A DNA stretch of 36,251 bases, from contig CALERA010000375.1 of the NCBI GenBank assembly GCA_937908275.1, forward strand, positions 1 to 36,251, in the 5' to 3' direction. This document shows positions 24,996 to 32,503 of the stretch, in pieces. A program made the translations under genes and the position numbers. Under the pieces are notes generated by a model that saw nothing but the letters and a program-made list of their open reading frames with translations, did no database searches and had not been told where the DNA came from. The number at the start of each line of letters is the position of its first letter. Position 1 is the stretch's first letter. The DNA is from an uncultured Desulfarculaceae bacterium. GTDB lineage: Bacteria > Desulfobacterota > Desulfarculia > Desulfarculales > Desulfarculaceae.

Positions 24996-25249
24996 CACCG
25001 TCCCTTTCTCACCCGAACGCCGCGCTTGATCCGGTTGATGCAAAGGCGGGGGCCGCGGCCGGACCTGACCCACGCGTCGCGGTCCCGCAGTAGCAGCACG
25101 GGGGCTCCCGCCGGACGATGGATGGGCAGCCCGAAATCCCGCGCCCAGCGCGTGGCGGTCGAGCGGCTCACTCCACCCAGGGCCTCACAAATGGCCTTCC
25201 AGCCCACGGCCATGCCGGGGTCCTGCATCCCCTGCGCTTGCTGGATCAC
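24995..25249 (-). CDS. Small HTH DNA-binding protein
   Basis: The 84-residue product contains GWKAICEALGGVSRSTATRW, a clear helix-turn-helix, followed by a basic tail. I chose the GTG at 25249 because AAGGAGG lies five bases upstream and the GTG overlaps the upstream stop (GTGA). A longer in-frame start at 25357 would overlap the neighbour by 112 bases and is less likely. It may act as an excisionase-like or transcription factor. Confidence 0.55.
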   Translation of the reverse strand: MIQQAQGMQDPGMAVGWKAICEALGGVSRSTATRWARDFGLPIHRPAGAPVLLLRDRDAWVRSGRGPRLCINRIKRGVRVRKGR

Positions 25250-25686
25250 AGCAGCCTCCTTTTTCTTGCGGCGGCGGTCAGCACCCGCAAGGCACCTCTC
25301 GACAGACGCGCGAAGTCGCGGGGCGTTATCGGAAACGAATTTAGATAATTGGTCCATTTTTCCCCCTTCAACCAGGGCTCGCCCACGTATTCGACTATGG
25401 CCAGCACTGCCGCCTGGTGGCCTTCGGCCAGCTCTTGAAACGCCACGTTGAACTCCTCAAACCGGCTTGGATCCCGTGGAGCCGTGCTTGGGGTGTTGCA
25501 AAATCCCTCCCGCGTGGCCACCGCCACCCCGCCTTGAATTTCCCAGGTGTAGGCCGGCTGGGGAATCATCGGGGACCGCGGGCAACCCGCCACAGACCGC
25601 CACTCGGCCCAGCGAAAAAGCAGTTCCCACAGCGCTTCCGGAGCCTCATCCGGCGCAAAACGGCGGCGATAGGCGGCTAAACTCAT
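25246..25686 (-). CDS. Hypothetical protein
   Basis: The 146-residue product starts at the ATG at 25686, which overlaps the previous stop (TGATG). It has helical segments (ALWELLFRWAEW, FQELAEGHQAAVLAIVEYVG) and a basic C-terminus (RGALRVLTAAARKRRLL). It occupies a place where lambda-like phages carry antiterminator Q or related proteins, but I see no firm family motif. The basic C-terminus could bind nucleic acid. Confidence 0.4.
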   Translation of the reverse strand: MSLAAYRRRFAPDEAPEALWELLFRWAEWRSVAGCPRSPMIPQPAYTWEIQGGVAVATREGFCNTPSTAPRDPSRFEEFNVAFQELAEGHQAAVLAIVEYVGEPWLKGEKWTNYLNSFPITPRDFARLSRGALRVLTAAARKRRLL

Positions 25687-25898
25687 CAGGCCACCGCCCG
25701 CCCGCCCAGGGCGCATGATCCGTCCTGGCACTCGCCAGCCTCGCCCCCGGATTCCACAGAGATCATTTCCGAGCACCCAACCACAGGGCCCGGCCAACGC
25801 CCGGTGAGGTCCAGGAAGTCGGATCGGGTCGCCACCACTCCACTGTGCCCGCACTTGCCTTGGCCGTTGAAAATGCATTCGTCAATCAGGCAGTCCAC
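25686..25898 (-). CDS. Cysteine-rich small protein
   Basis: The 70-residue product begins at a GTG with GGGAGG upstream and overlaps the end of the zinc-ribbon gene by 13 bases. Six Cys lie in VDCLIDECIFNG, KCGHSG, VVGCSE and ECQDGSC contexts, and there is also a GCSEMISVESGG stretch. The spacing suggests metal binding. No family is recognised. An ATG start nine codons earlier (25925) lacks a clear ribosome site. Confidence 0.5.
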   Translation of the reverse strand: MDCLIDECIFNGQGKCGHSGVVATRSDFLDLTGRWPGPVVGCSEMISVESGGEAGECQDGSCALGGRAVA

Positions 25899-26041
25899 AC
25901 GATCCTCCCGCTTCTGACATCCCAAACGATCTCATCCATGGTCTTGCCGGTTATCCTGGCCTGGCACCACCAGCAATAGCCGGGAGCCTCGGCCGCGGGG
26001 TTATACCAGGCCCCGCACTGGCAGCGCCGCCATTTGGCCAC
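25886..26041 (-). CDS. Very small zinc-ribbon protein
   Basis: A 51-codon frame fits exactly between its neighbours, from a GTG at 26041 to the TGA at 25886-25888. It has CQC near the start (Cys7, Cys9) and CWWC (Cys23, Cys26), a CXC...CXXC zinc-ribbon pattern, then a basic region and IVWDVRSGRIVWTA. The ribosome site is weak, though the frame is open well upstream. It begins 9 bases past the stop of the gene at 26050-26559. The Cys pattern and fit in the operon support it as real. Confidence 0.5.
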   Translation of the reverse strand: MAKWRRCQCGAWYNPAAEAPGYCWWCQARITGKTMDEIVWDVRSGRIVWTA

Positions 26042-26049
26042 AAGATACT

Positions 26050-26559
26050 TCAGACGATCTCCTTCACGGCCCGACCGGCCAGGGCCTTTAAGCGCGGGTT
26101 GCGCGGGCCGTCGAGCATGAGCAAGCCGGCCTGCTCGGCCTTGGCGAACTTGAGATATCCCTCAATGAACGCCTTGCGCTTCCAGTCCAAGTTGGCGTTT
26201 GTCCAGCTATATTTTTCGCCTCCCATGCACCGGAAGGCCATTACCCCAGCGGCATCCAGGGGAGGGGTTTCGTAGCTGGAACTTTCCAGCAGCGCCAGCC
26301 ATTGCTGCTCTGCCTGAAGCGCGAGTGCCTGTTCCTCGCCGGCCCCCATGGCGTCCAGAATTTCGGCCACTGTTGGGAAGCTGGCATACCGGCGCTCACG
26401 GATCAGGCGCATGACCCCCGCCTCGATTTGCCCCAGCGGGTAGGGCTCCAAGACGGTCAGAATCATCGCACTCAAGGCCGGGCTGATTACCTTGCCAAAA
26501 TTCTCAGCCAGCGGCATGAGCAGTTCGCAAATCGCGTTATCCCGTTCCTGTGCGTCCAT
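26050..26559 (-). CDS. Probable helicase-loader-like replication protein
   Basis: The 169-residue product has an N-terminus (MPLAENFGKVISPALSAM) and ASFPTVAEILDAMG pattern like the small proteins that partner phage replication initiators (DUF6475-like/DnaC- or P-like). The later WKRKAFIEGYLKFA stretch also fits. It overlaps the initiator gene by 23 bases and has GAGGGAG upstream of its ATG. It probably helps load the replicative helicase at the origin. No Walker motif is present. Confidence 0.6.
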   Translation of the reverse strand: MDAQERDNAICELLMPLAENFGKVISPALSAMILTVLEPYPLGQIEAGVMRLIRERRYASFPTVAEILDAMGAGEEQALALQAEQQWLALLESSSYETPPLDAAGVMAFRCMGGEKYSWTNANLDWKRKAFIEGYLKFAKAEQAGLLMLDGPRNPRLKALAGRAVKEIV

Positions 26560-27490
26560 CCCGCTCCCTCTTTGCCGCCCGCTGTTGGAGCACCTGGGCC
26601 ATGTTCATGGCCGACTCCTGGCCCGCCCGGCTCAGCATCGCTGTCGGACCGGCCCTGCGCCGGTAATAGCCCTCCAGGACTTTGTTGAAGTTCGTGGGCC
26701 GGACCAGCCATTCGAGGTTTGGCATCCACCCGCTGTTGTTTTGGCCCATCAGGTGCGGGCATTCCCGGATGGACTGGAAGTAAGAACGCCACCAGGCCGG
26801 GCTTTGTCGCTGGGCGTCTTCACGCCATCTGGCGCGCAAAAAGGCCTGTCTGTCTTCTCCCCACACCTTGACCGCCGGTAGCTCGGGCAAAATTTCGTGG
26901 TACAGGTCGATGATCGCCTGGTGGGGGACGACCTGGTGGTTTTTTTCGGGCCCAGCCGGAACGTCGCTGAAAAGCGCGTCCTGCCCGCCGTCGGCCGGCT
27001 GCCCGACAGGGGAAGGCGAAGCCTTACCCTGTTCTTCCGGTATTGGAGTTGGAGACGGAGACGGGGCATTGCTAAACGATGCATCGCGCATGCGGCTAGC
27101 ATGCTCACCGCATGCCTCGGGCAGGTTTTCCTTGCTCCCCCATCTGGCTTGCGCGGCTTTTCTGGCCCGTTCCGAACGCTCTCCAGCATGGGCCGCCCAG
27201 GGTTGATGCTCTTGCCAGTCGTGAATGGAATAGGCTCCATCCTGTCCTTCAAGGAAGCGGCACTCAACCAGTGTGGAGACGAATTGTCTTGGCTCGCCGT
27301 CCCAGCAGGCAGCTAGCGAGATTTCTTCCGCATCCATGCCGGACAGGTCGCCATCCGGCCGGCTTTCGGCCGCGAACATCCACAACCAGACCAGGCTCAA
27401 GGCCCCATCGCTCCCGAGCCTCCTTACCAGTTTCTTGGTCTTTGGGTGGCTGCGGAAGCTAAGTTCCAGCCGAATGTCAGTGGCGCCCAT
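26537..27490 (-). CDS. Replication initiator protein
   Basis: The 317-residue product begins at ATG with GGAAGG upstream. The N-terminal 110 residues form a winged-helix replication domain (RLELSFRSHPKTKKLVRRLG, then YSIHDWQEHQPWA), as in lambda O-like and replisome-organiser proteins. A Pro/Ser-rich linker (PSPSPTPIPEEQ) follows, then a C-terminal helical domain with WMPNLEWLVRPTNFNKVLEGYY. It would bind the origin, which may lie in or near this gene as in other phages, though I could not identify repeats. Confidence 0.75.
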   Translation of the reverse strand: MGATDIRLELSFRSHPKTKKLVRRLGSDGALSLVWLWMFAAESRPDGDLSGMDAEEISLAACWDGEPRQFVSTLVECRFLEGQDGAYSIHDWQEHQPWAAHAGERSERARKAAQARWGSKENLPEACGEHASRMRDASFSNAPSPSPTPIPEEQGKASPSPVGQPADGGQDALFSDVPAGPEKNHQVVPHQAIIDLYHEILPELPAVKVWGEDRQAFLRARWREDAQRQSPAWWRSYFQSIRECPHLMGQNNSGWMPNLEWLVRPTNFNKVLEGYYRRRAGPTAMLSRAGQESAMNMAQVLQQRAAKRERDGRTGTG

Positions 27491-27545
27491 GCTCACCTTC
27501 CGCAATTACTTCTTCCGTTTTTGTGCGCAATAGCCACCGCATGCT

Positions 27546-29243
27546 CTATACCGCCTTCTGCTCAATCAGGTGCGTCAAGCCTCTGCTCTCCAGGAAGCGG
27601 CGGGCCATGTCCTTTATGCGCGTCTCATCGGCGTGGACCTGTTGCACTCCAAGATGAGGATCCGTAATCGCCTGGGCTTGACTGGCCTTGAGGCCCAAAA
27701 GATCCATCATCGGCGGATCGGAACCGAAGTCAGTCCAGAGGTAGGCCGCGAGGACGGGCTTGGTCTGGCCTTCTCGGTTCAGTCGTCCGATAACCTGGTG
27801 GTGAACCTGGGGACTCCAATCGAGTTCGCCAAAAACCACCACTGAACCGCGATATTGCAGCCCATTCAATCCAATGCCAGAGCGCAGAGAAAGGAACATC
27901 AAATTGGTGTCGCCATCCATGAAAGCCTTTTTGGATTTCTCTTTCTGGGCCGGAGTTTCAGTGCCGGTATAGAACACTGGGCGATGACGATATAAGCGCT
28001 CATTCCAACGCGAATATACGTCACGATGCCACCCGGCTAACACCACCGGTTCTCCCGAATCTAGGATCATCTCCACGTATTCAGCCACTCCCTCGGCCTT
28101 TGCCAAACCAGTTGCATGGCGAAGCATTAAATCCAGCTCGCGCGCTGCTTGTCCTTGTTCGACATAGCTGCCGTTCAAGGTGCGCAGAGAAAGCGCCACG
28201 GCCAAGTCTTCGGCCTTTTGTGCTTCCTTTGAATCATATGGTATGAGCTGAGGGATGCTGTTAACCGGAGGAACTTCTTGTTTTACTTCCTCTCTGGTTC
28301 GGCGCAGAAAATGTTGTGTCTCCCGCAGGTAGGTTCCCAGGGATTTCGGTTCGCGGATGATGGCTTTATCCCTGGGACCGTCGGCCCATTCCCGCAAAAA
28401 GCTTTCCGAATCTCCGAGGCAACCGCGTTTGAGAACGTCAAGGACATTCCATATTTCAAGACCATAGTTATAAATGGGAGTGGCAGTGAGGCCCATGGCA
28501 TAGGTTGCCTGCTCGGCCAAAGCTTGCGCAGCCTGTCCCTTATATGCTTTCACCCCGGAGCGCAGTTCTTGGGCCTCGTCGAAGACGATGGTCCGGATCT
28601 TTCCCGCCAGGGTTTCCACCCATCCCGCCAGACGGTGATATGTGGTGATGAACACGTCGGCCGGTGGCAAAGGATAGGGACGGGTGCCCTTGATGATGTG
28701 GGTTGTTAGATACGTAAAGCTCTCCGTCATTTCCACCCATTGGCGCGGAAGATGCGCCTGGCACACCACCATGGCCGGAAGGGCGTCGGGTTGGAGGCAT
28801 ACCCCCAGGGCGGCGAACGTCTTGCCCAGCCCTACCTCATCGCCAAGCAGCAAGTGACCCTTGAGCCACACAATCTCGCTCGCCTGTGCCTGGTAATGTC
28901 GCAGGACCTGGCCCGGCTTGAGGTTAAAATTTCCCGGCTTGTAATCAGGCGAAAGGATGGCCTCCACCTGCTGCTGGCTCTCGTAGAACAGCCGCTCCCG
29001 TCCCTCCAGATAGGCCAAGCATTCCGGATCAGCGATCAGGGGATATCGCTTCGTGAACCATGCCAGGTCCGCAGAGGTGTCGGGGTTATCGGGTAGAAGG
29101 AAGCGCCCGATCCGCGCCTTGGGCAAGCGCGGGAACATGGCCTTGAGGCGGATAGAGACATGGGGCTCTAGGTTTTCCACCGCCCACCAGGCGCGACCTT
29201 TGCCGTCGATGCCATGGCGCAACTTGCCGAAGGTGCGGCTCAC
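27546..29243 (-). CDS. SNF2-family DEAD/DEAH helicase-like ATPase
   Basis: The 565-residue protein shows the core motifs in order: Walker A GDEVGLGKT (residues 134-142), DEAQ (222-225), GLTATP (251-256), and QVIGRLNREGQ (483-493). Such enzymes translocate on duplex DNA and remodel or unwind it. I chose the GTG at 29243 because it overlaps the nuclease stop (GTGA) and GGGGAGG lies upstream; a longer in-frame start is unlikely. It is coupled to the PD-(D/E)XK gene. Similar phage pairs are thought to act in replication or recombination. Confidence 0.88.
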   Translation of the reverse strand: MSRTFGKLRHGIDGKGRAWWAVENLEPHVSIRLKAMFPRLPKARIGRFLLPDNPDTSADLAWFTKRYPLIADPECLAYLEGRERLFYESQQQVEAILSPDYKPGNFNLKPGQVLRHYQAQASEIVWLKGHLLLGDEVGLGKTFAALGVCLQPDALPAMVVCQAHLPRQWVEMTESFTYLTTHIIKGTRPYPLPPADVFITTYHRLAGWVETLAGKIRTIVFDEAQELRSGVKAYKGQAAQALAEQATYAMGLTATPIYNYGLEIWNVLDVLKRGCLGDSESFLREWADGPRDKAIIREPKSLGTYLRETQHFLRRTREEVKQEVPPVNSIPQLIPYDSKEAQKAEDLAVALSLRTLNGSYVEQGQAARELDLMLRHATGLAKAEGVAEYVEMILDSGEPVVLAGWHRDVYSRWNERLYRHRPVFYTGTETPAQKEKSKKAFMDGDTNLMFLSLRSGIGLNGLQYRGSVVVFGELDWSPQVHHQVIGRLNREGQTKPVLAAYLWTDFGSDPPMMDLLGLKASQAQAITDPHLGVQQVHADETRIKDMARRFLESRGLTHLIEQKAV

Positions 29244-29587
29244 AGCCAGGACCTCCCCAGGTGGAAGAAGAAAACGGGCTTGCCTTCCAGTTCGGCGGGG
29301 AGCCCCATGGTTTTGTTGCTGGCCAGGATCAAGGCCTTGACCTCCTCGCAGCGGCAATAACGCAGGCACTGTTCGAAAATGGCCCGCTTGGCCCCGCGCA
29401 GCTTGACCTCGATCCCAATCCCGCCCACCAGGAAGTCGATGCGCTCCCGGGGGCCAATAACCACCTCTCGCTGGTGGTCAATGCCGGCCGCGGCCAGGGC
29501 CTGGGCCATTTGCCGCTGGCAAGTGGCTTCATCGGCCAAATCGAAACGCAGGCTGGCCAGGGCGGCCATGATCTCAGGCGCGGTCAT
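29240..29587 (-). CDS. PD-(D/E)XK-like nuclease
   Basis: The 115-residue product has the small restriction-fold signature: Asp51 in RIDFLVGGIG, then Glu60-Val-Lys62 (GIEVK). A helix with FEQCLRY follows. The N-terminal part is helical. It would cut DNA using a metal ion. The ATG overlaps the previous gene by 14 bases, and its own stop overlaps the SNF2 helicase start, so nuclease and helicase are made together. The catalytic triad is short but convincing. Confidence 0.7.
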   Translation of the reverse strand: MTAPEIMAALASLRFDLADEATCQRQMAQALAAAGIDHQREVVIGPRERIDFLVGGIGIEVKLRGAKRAIFEQCLRYCRCEEVKALILASNKTMGLPAELEGKPVFFFHLGRSWL

Positions 29588-29759
29588 TCGGCTGGGCCTC
29601 GCGGGGCTTGTAGTTGGTGCAGGCCAGCATGGCTGGCTTGGGCATCCCGGCCGGCCAGACGGCGACCTCAGCCTTGGCCATCTGGACCCGGGCCATGTCG
29701 CAAACGCCTTCTCGGTTGATGGCGCAATCCAGGTGCGGGCATTGCAGGACCGTGCTCAC
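29574..29759 (-). CDS. Small cysteine-rich protein
   Basis: The 61-residue product begins at a GTG that overlaps the previous stop (GTGA). It has CPHLDCAINREGVCDMARV, giving Cys at 7, 12 and 20, and one later Cys (LACTNY) in a CX4CX7C pattern that suggests metal binding. No family is recognised. It sits in the early block near several similar small Cys-rich genes. Confidence 0.5.
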   Translation of the reverse strand: MSTVLQCPHLDCAINREGVCDMARVQMAKAEVAVWPAGMPKPAMLACTNYKPREAQPNDRA

Positions 29760-30520
29760 GCCATGTCCCTTTCCTTGAGCAGCTTCACCAACACGTCGCC
29801 ATGGCAGGGAGAGCCTGGCGGGCAGAAACAGCCGAGGCGCTTGCCTTTAAGCAGCGACAATTCGCGCATGAGATGGCGGTTTTTCCGCGCATATGACTCA
29901 TAGGCTTCCAGGCAAAAAGACAACGCGTCGCTCTCCGTTTTAGCGAGGCTTACCAACCCTGATCCTTTTTGAGACACCCACCATTCCTCGGGCGCGGAGC
30001 CTTCTGGCTGCACCCCTTTAACCCGTCCTATGCTGAATGGGTTGCCCCAAAACCCTGGCCTGGTGATCACCACGTCGCAGGGCTCTTGCGTCAGGCAGAC
30101 GCGGCGCGTGGTGCCGTCGTGGGGCTTGAAAAGGTGATCAACGTCGGGATCCGGAGCGTCGAAGAGTCCCAGGCGGCCGGGATAGGGCACGGGAGTGTCG
30201 AACGCCTTGGGGTTGGCCAGCACCCAATGCCATGCGCCGGCCTCGGCCCAGACAGAGGTGTGGTCCTGAACACAGTCCACCAGGTCCACCTTGCCGATGA
30301 TGGCGGAGCGGGGAAAGTCGTTGCAGTTAACCGCGATAGAGGCGGCGTAGTCGTGGGCTAGCTCCATGGCCCGCGCCAACCCCTCGACCGTGGTGGAGGC
30401 CCCCGCGGCATGCACCAGCACCGGGCTACGGTATTTCGTTGCCCTGGTCCGGTTCTCGACGTCCTTGATCCCGGCCACGATCAGGCTGGCCCAGGGCTGG
30501 CGGATGGACAGGGCCTTCAC
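29756..30520 (-). CDS. ASCH-DUF4326 fusion protein
   Basis: The 254-residue product begins with LSIRQPWASLIVAGIKDVE, the ASCH-domain signature, in an N-terminal domain (residues 1-120) that is thought to bind RNA or modified nucleotides. The C-terminal domain (about 148-248), with VVITRPGFWGNPF and GKRLGCFCPPGSPCHGD, matches DUF4326. I chose the GTG at 30520 because it overlaps the previous stop (GTGA). The order suggests nucleic-acid recognition or modification, with the substrate unknown. Confidence 0.8.
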   Translation of the reverse strand: MKALSIRQPWASLIVAGIKDVENRTRATKYRSPVLVHAAGASTTVEGLARAMELAHDYAASIAVNCNDFPRSAIIGKVDLVDCVQDHTSVWAEAGAWHWVLANPKAFDTPVPYPGRLGLFDAPDPDVDHLFKPHDGTTRRVCLTQEPCDVVITRPGFWGNPFSIGRVKGVQPEGSAPEEWWVSQKGSGLVSLAKTESDALSFCLEAYESYARKNRHLMRELSLLKGKRLGCFCPPGSPCHGDVLVKLLKERDMA

Positions 30521-31020
30521 TTCGCCGCCGCCTTCCTGCTCTTCCGCCACTCCCACGGGGCCACGGGCTTATCCTCCGCCCACAGACCCCGACGCGCGGC
30601 CTTGGCTTCTGCCTGGGCCGCCAGGAGCGCGGCGCCGTATTCGTCCCGGCGGTTGTATCGAGGCTCCACCCAAGCCAGGCCGGCCCGGACCAGGGCCAGG
30701 GCCAAGTCTCCACCGGTCAGGGTGGACAGGCTGACCACCGGCCGGCCATAGCTGACGCCATGCTGTTCCACCCGCACCGGCTTGCCCCATGCCCAGGTGA
30801 CGGTGAAGTCCCGGGCCTCTTCGGCGTAGGGCTGGCCGATCTCGGGGCAATCCACCCGCCAGAGGCGGGCGGAGAAGATCAGCTTCGGGGTGTCCCCGTC
30901 GTGGGCCTCTGGGAGCATGGTGGCACTGAAGGCCGGGGAACTCGGCTCGGCCGCCACATGCACGGCCAGGATGAACGTCAGGGCCAGGGAAGCCACCAGG
31001 GCATTGCGGAACTTTTTCAT
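30517..31020 (-). CDS. Exported thermonuclease-like protein (SNase family)
   Basis: The 167-residue product has a clear signal peptide (MKKFRNALVASLALTFILAV with cleavage after VHVAA), so it is exported. The catalytic pattern of staphylococcal nuclease is visible: DGDT (41-44), Arg52 in ARLWRVDCPE with Glu60, and Arg93 in YGRPVV. It would cut DNA or RNA outside the cytoplasm. The start overlaps the previous stop (ATGA). An exported nuclease in a phage operon may degrade competing DNA or act on the host envelope. Confidence 0.82.
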   Translation of the reverse strand: MKKFRNALVASLALTFILAVHVAAEPSSPAFSATMLPEAHDGDTPKLIFSARLWRVDCPEIGQPYAEEARDFTVTWAWGKPVRVEQHGVSYGRPVVSLSTLTGGDLALALVRAGLAWVEPRYNRRDEYGAALLAAQAEAKAARRGLWAEDKPVAPWEWRKSRKAAAK

Positions 31021-31784
31021 GACGCCTCCACCAGGTCGCGCTTGAGGTAAAACGTCCGCCCCACCTGTGCCTCATGCGGATCTTTCAAGGGGCGATATCC
31101 CAACCTGAGAAGCCATTCCGCTACCCTGGCCCGGAATTGGGGCCAGTTGATGCTCTGGGCAAGGGGGTGATAGTTGAGCTTTCCCACTGCGAAGTGGGCC
31201 ACGAAAGGGAAAGTTCTCTGGATGATATCCAGGGTCAGCTCGGGGTTGATGACCGGCTCCAGGCTTACCCAGGTCCGGATCCCTTTGCGGTGAGCGGTGG
31301 CCAGGCTGGCCAGGCGTTGGGTGGGCAACGGCGCGTTGGGCTCCCACCGCAGGGCATGCTCCGGCGAAAGGCCGGTCAGGGTGACGCCGAAGCGGTTGCG
31401 ATGGTTCTTGGCCAGCAGGTCGAAGTCGCGCTGGGGCAGCAGGCCGCCCTTGGTCAGGACGGACACCGCCAGGCCGTGGCCGGTCAGGATTTCCATGGCT
31501 TGCCGGGTCAGCTTTTCCGTCCCTTCCTCGGGCGGGTAGGGGTCGCAGGAAAAGCAAAGCTGCACCACCCGCCCGTCGCCGGCCAGGCGGGATGCGTCTT
31601 TCTCCAGGGCCTCCAGGATGCCCTTCCGGGGCGTGGCAGCGGCGTGAAAAGCCGCCCGGTCCATGTGCAGGGCCAGAGGGGCGTAGCAGGGGTAGGTGCA
31701 GCCGTGGGGGCACCCACGCCAGAGATTGACCGCCAGTTGGGCGTATTCGCCAGCCCGGCCCTTGGGCTCGTAGATGGCGTTCAT
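31017..31784 (-). CDS. Radical SAM protein
   Basis: The 255-residue product has a Cys cluster at residues 25, 29 and 33 (RGCPHGCTYPCYAP) in a strand-turn context usual for radical SAM enzymes, which cleave S-adenosylmethionine using an iron-sulphur cluster. The spacing is CX3CX3C rather than the common CX3CX2C. The rest resembles the SPL-like group (FSCDPYPPEEG, LTKGGLLP, VSLEPVINPE). The ATG at 31784 overlaps the upstream stop. The substrate is unknown. Confidence 0.8.
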   Translation of the reverse strand: MNAIYEPKGRAGEYAQLAVNLWRGCPHGCTYPCYAPLALHMDRAAFHAAATPRKGILEALEKDASRLAGDGRVVQLCFSCDPYPPEEGTEKLTRQAMEILTGHGLAVSVLTKGGLLPQRDFDLLAKNHRNRFGVTLTGLSPEHALRWEPNAPLPTQRLASLATAHRKGIRTWVSLEPVINPELTLDIIQRTFPFVAHFAVGKLNYHPLAQSINWPQFRARVAEWLLRLGYRPLKDPHEAQVGRTFYLKRDLVEAS

Positions 31785-32065
31785 CACGCCACCTCCCCGA
31801 CTGCTGCCAAACTAGCAACAGCATGACTGGCTTTTATTTTGGGCTTCCAGCATGGGCACTTATTCTGGCTATCCATCAAGATTTCGTTGTAATATTCGCA
31901 GTGTGCGATGTACACCCTGCCGCTATTCAAGTCGGCGGGCTGATACAACCATGCCAGCGGCATCGACTCGGGCACCGGGTATTTGCATTGGATGCGCCTG
32001 AATCCCTCCCCGCGCGGAGGCTCGTCATACTCGCCCCACTTGCAGGTGCGACAGTCTTTTTTCAT
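31784..32065 (-). CDS. Cysteine-rich small protein
   Basis: The 93-residue product begins MKKDCRTCKWGEYDEPPRG and has Cys at positions 5, 8 and 27, then later HCEYYNEI and NKCPCWKPK. The CX2C-X18-C and CXC arrangement suggests one or two metal sites. I chose the ATG at 32065 because it overlaps the previous stop (TGATG). A longer in-frame start is unlikely. No family is recognised, though similar phage zinc proteins are common. Confidence 0.55.
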   Translation of the reverse strand: MKKDCRTCKWGEYDEPPRGEGFRRIQCKYPVPESMPLAWLYQPADLNSGRVYIAHCEYYNEILMDSQNKCPCWKPKIKASHAVASLAAVGEVA

Positions 32066-32475
32066 CACGCCACCAGCTTGTCGGCGGTGCCGCCTTCCAT
32101 GGAGGCTTCCACCAGCCCCGCCAGCGTGCGCGCCTCCAGGTAGTCGGCCACGGCCTGCCCCAGGCCCTCCCAGACCTGACAAGCGGCACCACCGCCCGTC
32201 GTGGTGGCCGAGGAGGCGACGCCTTCCAGGGCACGCACGATGTCGTACATGGTGATTTGGGCCGCCGGCTTGGCCAGGACATGGCCGCCAGCACATCCGC
32301 GCACGCTGTTGACCAGACCGGCGCCTTTGAGGGCGGCCAGTAGTTGCTCAATGTACTTTGCGGACACATCCGCACGACTGGCGATGTCTCGTGAGGACAC
32401 CGGGCCCTGGCCACCATGCAGGGCCAGATCCAACATGATCCCCACGCCTCTCATTCCTCTTTGAGCTATCTGCAT
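32065..32475 (-). CDS. Rrf2-family transcription regulator
   Basis: The 136-residue product has the Rrf2 winged-helix pattern: MRGVGIMLDLAL, VSSRDIASRADVSAKYIEQLL, then GLVNSVRGCAGGHVLAK and ITMYDIVRALEG. Rrf2 proteins often sense iron-sulphur, nitrosative or redox state. Here the three-Cys cluster of IscR/NsrR is absent: only Cys61 and Cys99 remain. Start ATG at 32475 has AGGAGG five bases upstream. A role in host or phage gene control is likely but not shown. Confidence 0.82.
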   Translation of the reverse strand: MQIAQRGMRGVGIMLDLALHGGQGPVSSRDIASRADVSAKYIEQLLAALKGAGLVNSVRGCAGGHVLAKPAAQITMYDIVRALEGVASSATTTGGGAACQVWEGLGQAVADYLEARTLAGLVEASMEGGTADKLVA

Positions 32476-32503
32476 CGAAGCCTCCTTTGCCTGCACATCT
32501 GGC

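Noticed and set aside
25250..25357. Longer N-terminus of the HTH gene at 24995
   Set aside because: It would overlap the neighbour by over 100 bases. The GTG at 25249 has AAGGAGG and a GTGA junction.
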